Source: Tetradesmus obliquus
Taxonomy: Eukaryota > Chlorophyta > Chlorophyceae > Sphaeropleales > Scenedesmaceae
Reading direction: 5' to 3'
Assembly: GCA_030272155.1 (NCBI GenBank)
Contig: CP126196.1
Location: 558,001 to 622,000, forward strand
Length of the DNA: 64,000 nucleotides
The notes under the pieces were generated by a model. The model made no database searches, was not told the DNA's origin, and saw only the letters and a list, made by a program, of their open reading frames with translations. Each line of letters opens with the position of its first letter. Positions within the stretch are counted from its first letter, which is position 1. Below, in pieces: positions 53,277 to 64,000 of the stretch. The position numbers were made by a program, and so were the translations under genes.

Positions 53277-54435
53277 CTACTGCAGCACTGGAGTTTGCAG
53301 TAACTGCGGCTGCAGCTGCTGGTAAGACTGCAGCTGCTGCTGCGTTGCTCCCTGGTTCCACCCTTGCAGCTCAACAACCACGACCCCCTGCACTTCACCG
53401 CTGCCAGCGCCTTCCGGCAGTGCTGCTTTCAGGAGGCAGTCAACGCCTGTTTGACTTGCGGTCACCACCAGTAGCTGCTCAGCTACTGCTGCCTCTGTTG
53501 ACTCCTTTGCCAGGCCATGGTCCAGCTCTGTGCGCCAGGTCTGTCCTGCAAGCTCGCCCCAGAACTGCTCAGCTGCCGACACTGCAGCAGGGCCCTGCAG
53601 GAGCAGCATAGCCGAAACGTATACGGATTGGGCACCCTCAACTTACAATGCAAAGCTTCCTTACACTTGCCGTGTGTCTGCCAGAGAGAAAGCTGCTCAA
53701 AGATCAACCACCAACCCAGCACACACTTAGAAGCACGCACAACCCAGAGCACTGGTGACGCTGGCATTACTGCTACTAGTGGGGTGCAGCATGCATGGGT
53801 ACCCAGTACAGCTCTTTGACTTTGGTCAAACAAGTTGTTGACAAACAAGGCCCCGAGTCAACCTCACCTGCTGCTCGCAGTCCTGCAAGCTGCTGCGGCT
53901 CCTGACCTTGAGGAACAGCGGCGGCCCCGCCCTGCCCAGCTGCTGCCACAGCTCCTGCACCTGCTGCTGCAGGTCGGGCGCTGTGAAGGCAGCCACAAAG
54001 CTGGTGCTGGCCTTGAGCTGCTGCAGCTGCTGCTGGCAGGCTGCTGGGGTGGCTATGTACACCAGCTTGGGGGCAAGCACCTCTGTGAGGGCTGCGGGTG
54101 GTGCAATGAGTGCCGTGTGATGGACAGGCAGCAGGCAAGCCAGCAGAGCAACAGCATGGAGCACACGTCCTCAGTTCTGGATGCTGGGGATGTCTGGCAC
54201 TAGGACGCGTCTTGATGAATCACTGCAGGATGCGCATGTCATGAATGACAACTTTATACAGCACATGTTGTGCACAAGGTGCCACTGCAGGCAGCGTGAA
54301 ACCGCAGAGGGCAGCGGCACATCACTTGAGTGCACCGCGCCGGAGGACCAGCTGCAGCAAGTCCTGTCCAGCTGCAGCACGAACCCCATGGCAATGTGCA
54401 TGCGCTCACCATCAAACTCCTGCTCATCTTCCCAC
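53277..54435 (-). CDS. Unrecognised protein; three 3' exons resolved
   Basis: Exons 54435-54410 (26 bases), 54091-53868 and 53594-53277 join in phase, ending at TGA 53279-53277. The deduced C-terminal part reads WEDEQEFD, then LTEVLAPKLVYIATPAA, FVAAFTAPDLQQQVQELWQ, GRAGPPLFLKVRSR, and after the last junction AAEQFWGELAGQTW, AEQLLVVTASQ and GVVVVELQGW. It is a mixed alpha/beta pattern without a motif I know. Upstream exons are likely: segments near 54835-54765 (NEGLEWDQTASGSS) and near 54640-54560 have compatible phases, but they are not proved. The gene is divergent from the DCD-domain gene. Confidence 0.55.
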
Positions 54436-55351
54436 CTGCAGGAAGTCCGGGCAATACATTCTGTCAGCAGTGCATGCTGTACTCCGCAGATCAACGCTGT
54501 GGCCACATGGTGCACAAGGCGTACTACTGCTACATCATTGGTAACTTCTACTCACTCGCTTGCAGCTGCTACAGTGCGGTCATCACTCCTGCTTGCGCAT
54601 GTGCTGCTCCTGATTGCTGCTCCTCAGCTGTTTGGCAACTGCTACTACATGCAAATTGATGCCGCCAATGGCGTCATTAGCGCCTGATCTCACCAATATT
54701 CACTTGTAGCTACCACAGGAAGCCTGTGGCTACGGCCCATTGGTCGTCTGCATCGCTGCCGCGACCTTACTGCCCCTCCTGGAGTTGCTGCTGCCTGACG
54801 CAGTCTGGTCCCACTCAAGGCCCTCATTGATGGAACTGCACGACAATATTGTAGATAAGATCAACACAAATGAGTAAGTTAACGCTGCAGCATTGATCGT
54901 GTGCTTTGGAAGGGAGCAGAACAGACGTATCCGTCACAAGGGCTTGTTGTTTCGTTCAATTTGCAACTTTACCTCCAAGCGGATGTGTCGGCCGTCACTT
55001 GGTGTTGCATAGTCGACTGAAAAACTCTGACAGCGACCGACCCTCGGCACTAATCATGTTCAGGAATGTGTACCTTGGAATTGCCCGGCATCAAGGTGCA
55101 GCCGTGCAAGCATGATCACAGCACACTAAGCTTGTTTCCGTGACCTATCACAGTCAAATTGAAGCAGAAGCTGCAGCCACCTCGTTCAAGTAGAGAGAGC
55201 AGTCAGTACAACCTGCAGCTGGTCTGTGCTGCCACAACAACTGGACATGCAGGAGTACCTGCCAATTGGTAGGGATAGCAACAGGGCAAATCTTCTGCTC
55301 TAGACATCGCCGGAGCAGCAGCAAGCATCGCCCGCCCTGCATCAAGCTGCC
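54436..55351. other. 5' part of the minus gene and divergent promoter of the DCD gene
   Basis: It holds probable additional exons of the minus gene up to about 54840 and the promoter/5' UTR of the plus gene after that. No repeats or RNA genes are seen. Confidence 0.4.
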
Positions 55352-57317
55352 ATGCCTACCCAACAACAAGGCACAGCAGCAGCAACAGCAGCTGCAGGGC
55401 TTGAAGCAGCTGATGCAGCAGCTGAGCACTGTCAACCCAACAACAATGACGTGCTGTCGCTGCGAAATGAGAACAGTAGGCTGCGTCAGTGCAACCAGCA
55501 GATCCAGCAGGTGGACGATGCAGAGATTGACAGGTGAGCGCATCACTCAAGGACTTGGCAGCCCTGCATGCATCCCTGGTGCAGCAGCAGCAGCAGCACC
55601 ATCCAACTGTGTAGGTTATCTGCAGGCAGGCCGCGGCTAGGCCAGTGCACACTGCAAGCGAGCTCCTGCAAGCTGATGCGTGCAACATACTGAGCTGGTG
55701 TAGCTGTGCTTCCTGCAAGCAGTGCGTGTGACTGCATGCCTCCTCTGCTGAGCCTGCTGTATTACTGTGCTGTGTGTGCTGCTGCAGGCTGTATGGCGAG
55801 CTGCTGCAGCGTGACCGCAATCTGCTGCACACACAGCAGCAGCTGCAGCAGCTGCGCGGCTCCGTGCATGGCCTGCTGTCTGGCTTGCAGGTGCGGCTGC
55901 TGACAACACATATGTTAGCAGCAGCAGCAGCCACAGGCACTGCATGCGCCGGTTTGATCTACATTTACTAGGGAGCAGCAGCGCCTGCTCAGACGTCGCA
56001 ACACGGAGCAACAGTTGTGCATTGTCTCCGCATCGTGCATGTACAGCGCACACTCACCTAATTTGCCACTGCTGTGAATGCGCCGCTATCACAATGCAGG
56101 GGTGCCTTGAAGGACATATTACATTACAACAGCAGCAGCCTGGGCACACCACAGCAGCTGTGCTGCTGCTGACTGCAGCAGCTGAAGGCACTGGCACTGG
56201 CAGTGGCAATCGCAAGCGCCCTCGGGGTGATGCCGCGGCAGCTGCCGCCAGAGCACCACCTGCACAAGGCATAGCTGCAGGAGCTGTTGGGATTGGACCT
56301 GAGCCTGAAACACAGCAGCAGCCTGCGAGGAAGTCTTCCCGCACTGCTAACAGCTGCACTGCAGGATCTTCTGAAGTGCTGCAAGCAGCTCGCAGTGCAC
56401 AGGCTGTAGTCGAACTGACAGGCACAGCTAGCAAGGGTCTCAGCACCAGCAAGGATGTCAGCATTCACAGCGATGCTGGTGTGCTTGCAGCTGCTCAGGC
56501 TGCCTCGCAGGGCTTCTGTCTGCTGGCAGACTGGGCGGCAGCGCTTGCAGGAGGCCCGCAGCAGCAGCAGTGGCTGCAGCAGCTGCAGCAGCTGAGGCAG
56601 CAGGTGGGGCATGACAACGGCCTTGCAGAGATACAGCTGCTGCAAATCATCACCGGCCTTGTGTTCAACAACTTGCCGTGTGTTGAGTGCTTGATGTTGT
56701 GATGCAATCCCTGTGCTGTGCTTGTGCTTGTGCAACCTCACGAAAAGGGCTGTATCTGCCCGTTGTTCGTTGGCAATCCAAGCTGCGCCCGCTGTGGCCT
56801 CACATGCACTGCTGATATCCATCTGATGTTGCCCGCAGGTGGAGCTGCTGCCACAAGCAGTAGCAGCGCTATCCAGCAGCACCAAACCAGCAACAGCACA
56901 ACCACAGCAGCCAGCACTGGAGGCGACAGGTCATCAGCTGCCAGCACTGCCGCCAGCTGGGGAGCCAAGCAACCCAGCAACGGCAGCTGCTGGATCTGCG
57001 CCAGTAGTAGCAAACGGCACAGCAGCAGCGGCACAGCCACCAGGCACTGCAGTTGGTCCAGGCCAGCCAGCTGCCCTCATTGCAGCAGCAGCACCCCAAG
57101 CAGCCGCCAGCCAGCCTGCAGCTGCACAGGCACCAGCTGCAGCAAAGGACTCAGCAGCTGCAGCAGATGGCACAGCAGCAGCAGCAGCAGCAGCAGATGC
57201 CGCAGCAGCAGCGAAGCTGCCAGACACAGCAGCAGCTGTAGTAGCTGTGCCGCAGGCTGCGGCCAATGCAACGCAGCAGCAGGGGCGCAGCGCAGCTGCA
57301 CCAAGAACGAAGAAGCC

Positions 57318-57353
<36 letters not shown>

Positions 57354-57441
57354 GCAGCAGCAAGCTGCCTCAGGCAGCAAGCAGGATGGCAGCACTGTCA
57401 AGGGGTCTGTAAAGAAGCTAGCTGCAGGCAGCAGCGTTGAC

Positions 57442-57477
<36 letters not shown>

Positions 57478-58475
57478 AGTAAAGCAGATGAACCAGCAGC
57501 CGCAGCCCGGGTCGAGCCAGCAGCCCGGCATCAGGATGCCAGCAGGCAGCAGGATGAGCGTCAGCAAAAGCCACCAGCAAGCACCAAGGCTGCAGGCGCT
57601 GCGGCTGCCGCTGATCCTGCTCTGGGAAGCACGCACGCTGACAAAAGCGAGAGTGATGCTGGCAGGCATGCTGCCCGCAGCAGCCGCGACGCAGCGGCGA
57701 GAAATGGCCGCAGCAGGACCAGGAGCAGGACGCGCAGCAGGAGCGGCAGCAGGCGACCAAGGCCGCAGCGGCGCCGAAGCAGAAGCAGGAGCAGAACTCG
57801 AAGTAGAAGCAGAGGGAGGAGTGACTCTAGGCATCGCAGCAGGCGGCCCACCCGCAGCAGGAGCAGGAGTGGCGGCCGCAGCAGGGATAGGAGCAGCAGA
57901 GGCACCAGGCTTAGGGACAGCAGCAGGCCAGGCAGGGAGAGAGGCAGGAGCCCTGATTATGCTAAGAGGAGGAGGCACAGCAGGAGCAGGAGCCGCTCTG
58001 CAGGCAGCAGCAGCAGCAGCAGGGACAGCAGCAGAGAGCGGCGGGTTGTGAGTAGGGGTGCTGCTAGGAAGACTGCTGATGCTGATGCTGATGCTGGCAG
58101 ACGTGACAAGGCAGGACAAGGCAGAAATGATGATGGCGGCGCTAGGCAGGTGGCAGGTGATGCAGGTGACACTGCAGCTGCTGCGGTGGCCCCACCTGGT
58201 TCATCAGCCACTCCAAATGCAGCGGAGAAAGCTCCAGCAGCAGCAGCAGCAGCAGCGCCGCCGCCGCCGCCAGCACCAGCAGCTGTGAGTGTAGCTGCTG
58301 CAAAGCCTGCTGCAGCTGCACCTGCACCTGCCAAGCAGCCCAATGCTGCTGCTGCTGCTGGCCGGTCCACACCGCCACTGCCAGCACCATCAGCAGCAGC
58401 ACCAGCAGCTGCCGCAAGTGCAGGCAGTGCCGCATGGGCAGCAGCACCACCAGCAGTAGCAGCATTACCAGCAGT

Positions 58476-58506
<31 letters not shown>

Positions 58507-58842
58507 GCAGCACAAGCAGCATCTTCTGAAGCAGCAGCTGAGGAGGGGCCTGGCCTGAGCTTCAAGCTGAGGGCTGCCAAGCCTGCCAAGCCTCAAAGCA
58601 AGCTGGTGGCCAAGCTGGCTCCAGCACCAGCAGCAGCGCCGCGTGCTGCTGCCGCAGCAGCCACAGCCAGCAAGCTTAGCAATACACAAGCAGCTGCAGC
58701 TGGCAGGGCTGCGGCTGTTGGTGCTGCGGCAGCTGACAGCGCAGCAGCAGGCGGCAAACCCACCAGTGCTGCTGCTGCTGGTGCTGCTGGTGCTGGTGCC
58801 TCTACTGTTGCTGGCACTGCACCGCCTCCTCCACCGCAAGTG

Positions 58843-58879
<37 letters not shown>

Positions 58880-61800
58880 TGCCAGGCTTGCATGACGCGC
58901 CATCAGAGCATCTCAGCGCAAGCCAGCGGCGCCGCAAGAAGCGGCGGGCTGCTGCTGCTGCTGCCGCTGCTGTTGCTGCTGCCGCTGGTGCCGGGCCAGT
59001 CCCTTCGCGGCCTGACAACAGCCGAGCAGACGGCAGCAGGGTTGCTGGCCGCTGCTTCAATGTGGCACACGTCAACGTGGCTCGCGAGTGCATGAGCAAG
59101 CTGTGCTTTGTGTCTACGGATGCTGCTGATATGCAGTTTGAGAGCCGGGAGGAGCGGTGAGCGTTGGTCTTTTGTTGAGTACGACAGAAAGGCGGCTGCA
59201 CCTCAGCTGTCACTGCTACGACAGGTTGCGGCACCAGATGAAAGTTCAAAGTGATGTGTGGAAGTAAGCTGCGCGCTGTAGAGCGCTAATCAAACTATCG
59301 CTTTGCTGCTCCACTGCTCCACGTAACCGCAGGGACAATGCGCAGCTGTTCCTGTAAGACGCGCAGGCGGGCGCGCTGCACCTGCCCTGCAGCCAGCTTA
59401 CGCACTGCGCCACTCGACCCCACTGCTTTACTGCAATGCATGCACAGACAGCTGCTGTCCCTGTGGCACCGGCAGCACCTGCAACTGCCATGGCTGCTGC
59501 CCAACTGAGGTGACTTACCACCAGTGTGTCTCACTGCTTTTGTGCTTTGGATGTTTGCAGGAAGAGGGCGCTGCTGTTCCTGTGAGACGCGTGCTGCAAC
59601 TGCTCTGTGCACCAGCCCACTTACCACACAGCATTGTTGCATCACTGCTGCACTGCAATGCAGGGACAAGGCGCTGCTGTTCCTGGGACGCATGCTGCAA
59701 CTGCTCTGCACTCCAGCCAACTGATAGTGGCATTGGTGCGTCGCTGCTTCACTGCAATGCAGAGACAGGGCGCTGCTGTTCCTGTGAGAGGTGCAGGAGG
59801 GCTCGCTGCACCTGCTGCAACTGCTCTGCACTCCAGCCCGCTTACCACACATCATTGTTGCATCACTGCTGGACTGCAGTGCAGGGAGAAGGCGCTGCTG
59901 TTCCTGTGGGACGCGCAGGAGGGCGCGATGCACCTGCTCTGCAGCAAGCGCAAGCACTGCGTTACACAACCCCACCGCTTTACTGCAATGCATGCACAGA
60001 GCGCTGCTGTCCTTGTGGGACCGGCAGCACCTGCAGCTGGCATGGCTGCTGCCCAACTGAGCTGATTTACCAGTGTGTCTCACTGCTTTTCTGCTAAGTT
60101 TGCAGAGAGAGGGTGCTGCTGTTTCTGTGGGATGCATGCTGCAACTGCTCTCTGCCTCAGCCTGCTTATCACACAGCATTGTTGCATCACTGCTGCACTG
60201 CAATGCAGGGACAGGGTGCTGCTGTTCCTTGTGGGACGCATGCTGCAACTGCTCTGCACTCCAGCCAACTGATAGTTGCATCGGTGCGTCACTGCTTCAC
60301 TGCAATGCAGGGACAAGGCGCTGCTGTTCCTGTGGGACCCACAGTAGCGCGCTGCACCTGCTCCAACTGCTCTGTGCTCCAGCCCGCTTACCACACAGCA
60401 TTGTTGCATAGCTGCTTCACCGCAATGCAGGGACAGGGTGCTGCTGTTCCTGTGGGACGCGCAGGAAGGTGCGCTGCCGCTGCCCAACTAAGCGGACTCG
60501 CCACCAGTGTGCCTCACAGCTGTGCTGCTTTGCATGTTGGCATCTTACTGCAATGCAGAGAGAAGGCGCTGCTGTTCCTGTGGGATGCGCAGGAGGGCTC
60601 GCAGCACCTGCTGCAACTGCTCTGCACTCCAGCCCGCTTACCACACAGCATTGTTGCATCACTGCTTGTTTTCTGCAGAGAGAAGGCGCTGCTGTTCCTG
60701 TGGGATGCGCAGGAGGGCTCGCTGCACGGCATGTGGCGGCCCAGCAGCAGCGAGCGGCCTCTGCCTGAGGGCAAGCTGCCCGGTGCGCGGCTGGCAGGGC
60801 AGCACGGCAGCCACCAGGTGCGTGTGGATGCACGCGGTTGACACCACAGCGCGTGTGTTTGTATAGGCACTGTGGTGTGTGAGCCGGAGCTGCCTGGGGC
60901 GCGGCTGGCGGGGCAGCACGGCAGCCACCAGGTGTGTTTGGCTGTGTTTGTGCATGTGGAATTGTGTGTGCTTGCTCGACATTGTTTGCTGTTTGGGTGA
61001 GGTTGATGGTGTTCGGTTGTGTTGTGCAACGGCTTCTCGCAACGCAGCACGGCAGCCACCAGGTGCACGTGGAGGCATGGTGTGTGCTGTGATGTGCCTG
61101 ACACCATGGCTTCATGCAATAGGCACACTGCGGTGAGGCTGCCTGGGGCGCGGCTGGCGGGGCAGCACGGCAGCCACCAGGTATGTTTCACGCCTGACAT
61201 CATTGCGCATTGTGTGTTGAAGTTGCCGGGTTGCCTGTACTGAAGCAGCGGGAGGGGCAGCACAGCCGCCAACAGGTGCGTGTGGATGCATGCAGTTGAT
61301 TGCATGCGGTTGACACCACAGCACGTGTGTTGTGTGTGTAACACGTGTTATCGTACGCACTGTGGTGTGTGTGAGGCGGAGCTGCCTGAGGCGCGGCTGG
61401 CAGGGCAGCACGGCAGCCACCAGGTGCGCTGCTTGTGTGTGTTTGCAGCATCTGCATTGTAGAGTAGACCTGCAAACAGAACACATACTGTCATCAAACA
61501 AGTTGATATGTCTGTTTGTGAATGTGTGTGGCTGCGTGGCTGCCACCTTGTTTGCATGACACCTGTTGGCACTTCACTCATCATATACACTATTTCGTTC
61601 ATCTCAATGTTGGGTTACACAAATTTTTCTGTGATGTGTGTCTTTGCTTGTTGCTGTGTTGCTTTGCCTCTGCAGCTGCGGGTGCAGCCGGTGTACCACT
61701 TCCCCTTCACGCTGACTCAGCAAGAGGTCGGACACCTGCTGACGCAACAGCAGCAGCAGCAGCAGCAGCATTCCCACGCAGACGCCTTTGCTGAGTCAGC

Positions 61801-62038
61801 GCACAAGCAGTCTGGAGCCGGTGACCCAGGTGACCACCCAATCAGCAGCGACAGCAGCAGCACTAAGTTTCAGCTGCATGTGCCGGGGAACGCGTGCTTG
61901 CAGCTATGGGATGTTTTTGTGCAGAAGCTGGAGCGGCTCAGGGCCGAGGCGGTGGCAGCTGCTGCTGCTGCTGCCGGGCTGGTGGATACCGGAGCCACAG
62001 GCTCTGACTCAGCAGGGGAGGGGGCGGCAGCGCGGCCG

Positions 62039-62082
<44 letters not shown>

Positions 62083-62230
62083 ACGGCCTGACAAAGCAGC
62101 AGCAGCAGCAGCGCCGCTTGATAGGGCTGTGCATCAGCAGCAGCAGCAGCCTGTGGTGCCACCAGCTCCGCCAGAGCAGCAGCAGAGGCAGGCACCTTTG
62201 ATTGGCACGCAACAGCAGCAGCAGCAGGAG

Positions 62231-62268
<38 letters not shown>

Positions 62269-62868
62269 ACACCAGTCGGTACCTCCAAACTTCATGCAGC
62301 AGCAGCAGCAGCTTGTACCTCCAAACCCAATGCAGCAGCAGCAGCAGCAGGGCTCTGCTGCCTTTCAGCAGCCCACTGGGGGCACCCTGCCAGGCAAGCC
62401 ATGGTCACGCAACGCTGCAGCCACTGCTACTGCTGCTGCGGGCGCTGCTGGCGGGCGGCGTGCCTTCCATGTTGCTGCTGCTGCTGCTGCTGCTGCCGCA
62501 GCCGCCACTGGTGCGGCCGGCAGTGCAACAGGCAGCAGGCCGGCTCAGAGCAGGAAAGGCAACAAGTGGGATGTCGTTGATCCTGGGCAGCAGCAAGCAG
62601 CAGCAGCAGCAGGAGGCGTGCCTCCACCACTGCCAGTTCCTGGTGCTGCTGCTGCTGTCAGCAGTACTCAGCTGCATTCAGTGCCCCAACAACAGCAGCA
62701 GCAGCAGCAGCAGCAGCCAGTCACTGACAGGGCAGTTGCAGCGCTGCAGCGCGCACAGCAGGCAGCGCAGGGCGTGGCGTTGCAGCCGCCCATGGCAGCA
62801 CTGTCTGCTGAGGAAGCTGCACAGCTGCCGTGGCATTCGCATCCACTCTCGGCACTGCAGCAGCAGCC

Positions 62869-62911
<43 letters not shown>

Positions 62912-63166
62912 GGGGCGCAGGGTTGGCAGGCATACCCACAGCACATGCAGCAGCAGCAGCAGTCGCAGCAGCAGCAGCAGCAGCCGCAGCAGGTGCAGCA
63001 GCAGCAGCTGCAGCAGCAGCTGGCTCAGCTGCAGGTGTCTTCTGCGGGCGCTGCACAAGCACCTCAGCAGCAGCAGCAGCCGCTGTTGCCGGCGCAGAAG
63101 TGGGGGATCCCTCCGCCTGTGCCTCCAGTGCCCCCTCCAATGCCGCCCCCAGCTGTCATGTTCTAC

Positions 63167-63202
<36 letters not shown>

Positions 63203-63940
63203 GCTGCACCTCCATCTCAGATGACGTACAGTACAGTTGTTGCCCGGGGACCGCCGCAAGGCCCCGTGGCGAGCCAGGGTATGGCTATGGCAGCAGCACT
63301 GTCAGAGCCACGATCTGGCGGCAGCACCCCTACTGCTGCTGCTGCTGAAGCTGCTGCGGCGGCTGTAGCACAGCAAGGGTCTGTGGTGCCAGCGGCAGCC
63401 ACGTTTGACATGCGGTCTTTTGGTGTACAGGCAGCGCAGCACCCGCAGCAGGCGGGTGGTGTGGTGCCTATGCAGATGCCTGGGCAGCAGCAGCAGCAGC
63501 AGCAGATGCCACTACAAGGCAATCCTCAAGGCGGGTGGACGCCCCCAAAACCTGCAGCCGCAGCGGCGGCAGCAGCAGCAGCAGCAAAGCAGGCCGCTGC
63601 AGGGCTCTCTGCACCTGCTGCTGCTTCGAAGCCCGCATTTGGCAGCAGGGGCTTCTCAAGGCTGTCAGCCTTGGCCCCATGGCTAACACCTGCTGCTGCA
63701 GGGGCTGGTGGCGCAACAGCAGCAGCAGCAGGAGCAGCAACAGCAGCAGGGTCTGGTGTCCGGTTTGGTGCGGCTGGTCGTGGAGTTGGGTCAGCACAGC
63801 AGGGGAAGTTGCCTGGCCAGGGATCAGCAGGGATGTTTGGCATGCTGCAGCAGCTGCAGCAGGAGCAGCAGCAGCAGGGTGGCGGTGGTGCAGAAGCATT
63901 GGATGATGATGTGGAAGGACACCAGCTGAGCATCAGGTGA
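55352..63940 (+). CDS. Giant DCD-domain protein with coiled coil and Arg/Ser-rich region, 6 exons
   Basis: Exons 55352-55533, 55788-55890, 56100-56603, 56839-59156, 60679-60817 and 61676-63940 join in phase to about 1836 residues. A coiled coil comes first (LSLRNENSRLRQCNQQIQQ, LYGELLQRDRNLLHTQQQLQ). A long Ala/Gln/Pro region contains an Arg/Ser-rich block at ~541-665 (SRSRSRTRSRSRGRSDSR), as in splicing factors. The DCD domain spans ~1000-1106: GRCFNVAHVNVARECMSK, REKALLFLWDAQEGSLHGMW and LRVQPVYHFPFTLTQQEV. It is interrupted by two introns. The C-terminus is very Gln/Ala-rich. DCD proteins of plants and algae are linked to stress and cell death, with unknown biochemistry. The end is uncertain: CAG|GTGAAC overlaps the stop, so splicing beyond the window is possible. 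The exon 3 donor is also a choice among several. Confidence 0.72.
59330..60720 (+). repeat. About 13 tandem copies of the DCD exon 5 acceptor edge
   Basis: The real edge (GCAGAGAGAAGGCGCTGCTG, from about 60674) is the last of a series. Starts lie near 59331, 59446, 59560, 59661, 59759, 59880, 59990, 60102, 60204, 60306, 60426, 60554 and 60674, spaced 98-128 bases. Most copies keep GCAG and GCGCTGCTGTTCCTGT. Many also share a trailing segment CTGCAACTGCTCTGCACTCC and TTACCACACAGCATTGTTGC. Confidence 0.95.
60777..61425 (+). repeat. About six copies of the DCD exon 5 donor edge
   Basis: The exon 5 end encoding GARLAGQHGSHQ plus donor occurs at 60777-60825 (real). Copies lie at about 60890-60940, 61035-61070, 61140-61185, 61243-61285 and 61383-61430. 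All keep CAGGT after GCAGCACGGCAGCCACC or a variant. Confidence 0.93.
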
Positions 63941-64000
63941 ACACCTGATGCTGAGCAGCAGCAGCTTGGCAGTGGCTGGCAAGTATTATGTGGCATGGCA

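Noticed and set aside
59330..60720. CRISPR-like array of regularly spaced repeats
   Set aside because: The repeats are copies of a coding exon edge with splice acceptors in a eukaryotic gene, the spacers are themselves related, and no cas gene is present.

Overview
The window is nuclear DNA from a green alga, most likely a chlorophycean (Scenedesmus/Tetradesmus-like). Four things point there. Genes are cut by many short GT..AG introns. Coding and non-coding DNA is full of CAG/CTG runs that encode poly-Gln, poly-Ala, poly-Leu or poly-Ser depending on frame. The pentamer TGTAA, the chlorophycean poly(A) signal, follows several stop codons on the proper strand. A degenerate octotricopeptide/RAP-type fragment is also present. 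The organism assignment is inference.

Layout. 0.5-3.6 kb (-): complete PLP homeostasis protein (PLPBP/YggS). 4.5-7.1 kb (+): Gln/Ala-rich protein with two C-terminal membrane segments. 7.2-12.5 kb: no gene, rich in short perfect palindromes. 12.5-18.1 kb (+): PHD-finger/Jas-type (TDBD) chromatin protein. 18.1-22.0 kb: no gene. 22.0-37.7 kb is a minus-strand run: an unrecognised Cys-containing protein, GAR1 (H/ACA snoRNP), RPN11 (26S proteasome deubiquitinase) and an organelle-type initiation factor IF-3. 38.0-45.5 kb (+): a beta-strand-rich, pore-like protein and a RING-H2 protein. 45.5-48.0 kb: a dead non-LTR retrotransposon. 49.5-50.1 kb (-): a RAP-domain pseudogene fragment. 50.3-52.0 kb: a compact intronless divergent gene cluster that looks like a viral or large-transposon remnant. 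53.3-54.4 kb (-): an unrecognised gene. 55.4-63.9 kb (+): a giant DCD-domain protein with an Arg/Ser-rich region.

Exons were assembled by hand from matching splice phases and, where the family is known, from conserved motifs crossing each junction. PLPBP, GAR1, RPN11 and IF-3 assemble to full family length with no gaps. No operon-like functional grouping is seen beyond housekeeping RNA, protein-synthesis and protein-turnover genes lying side by side.

The most striking pattern is in the introns. In at least six genes the DNA around an exon edge (20-60 bases of exon plus the splice site) is repeated in tandem inside the adjoining intron, with a spacing of about 50-230 bases. Copy number runs from 2 up to about 13. 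Most extra copies keep the GT or AG, so the real exon sits next to an array of near-identical decoy splice sites. I know of no named feature class that describes this.
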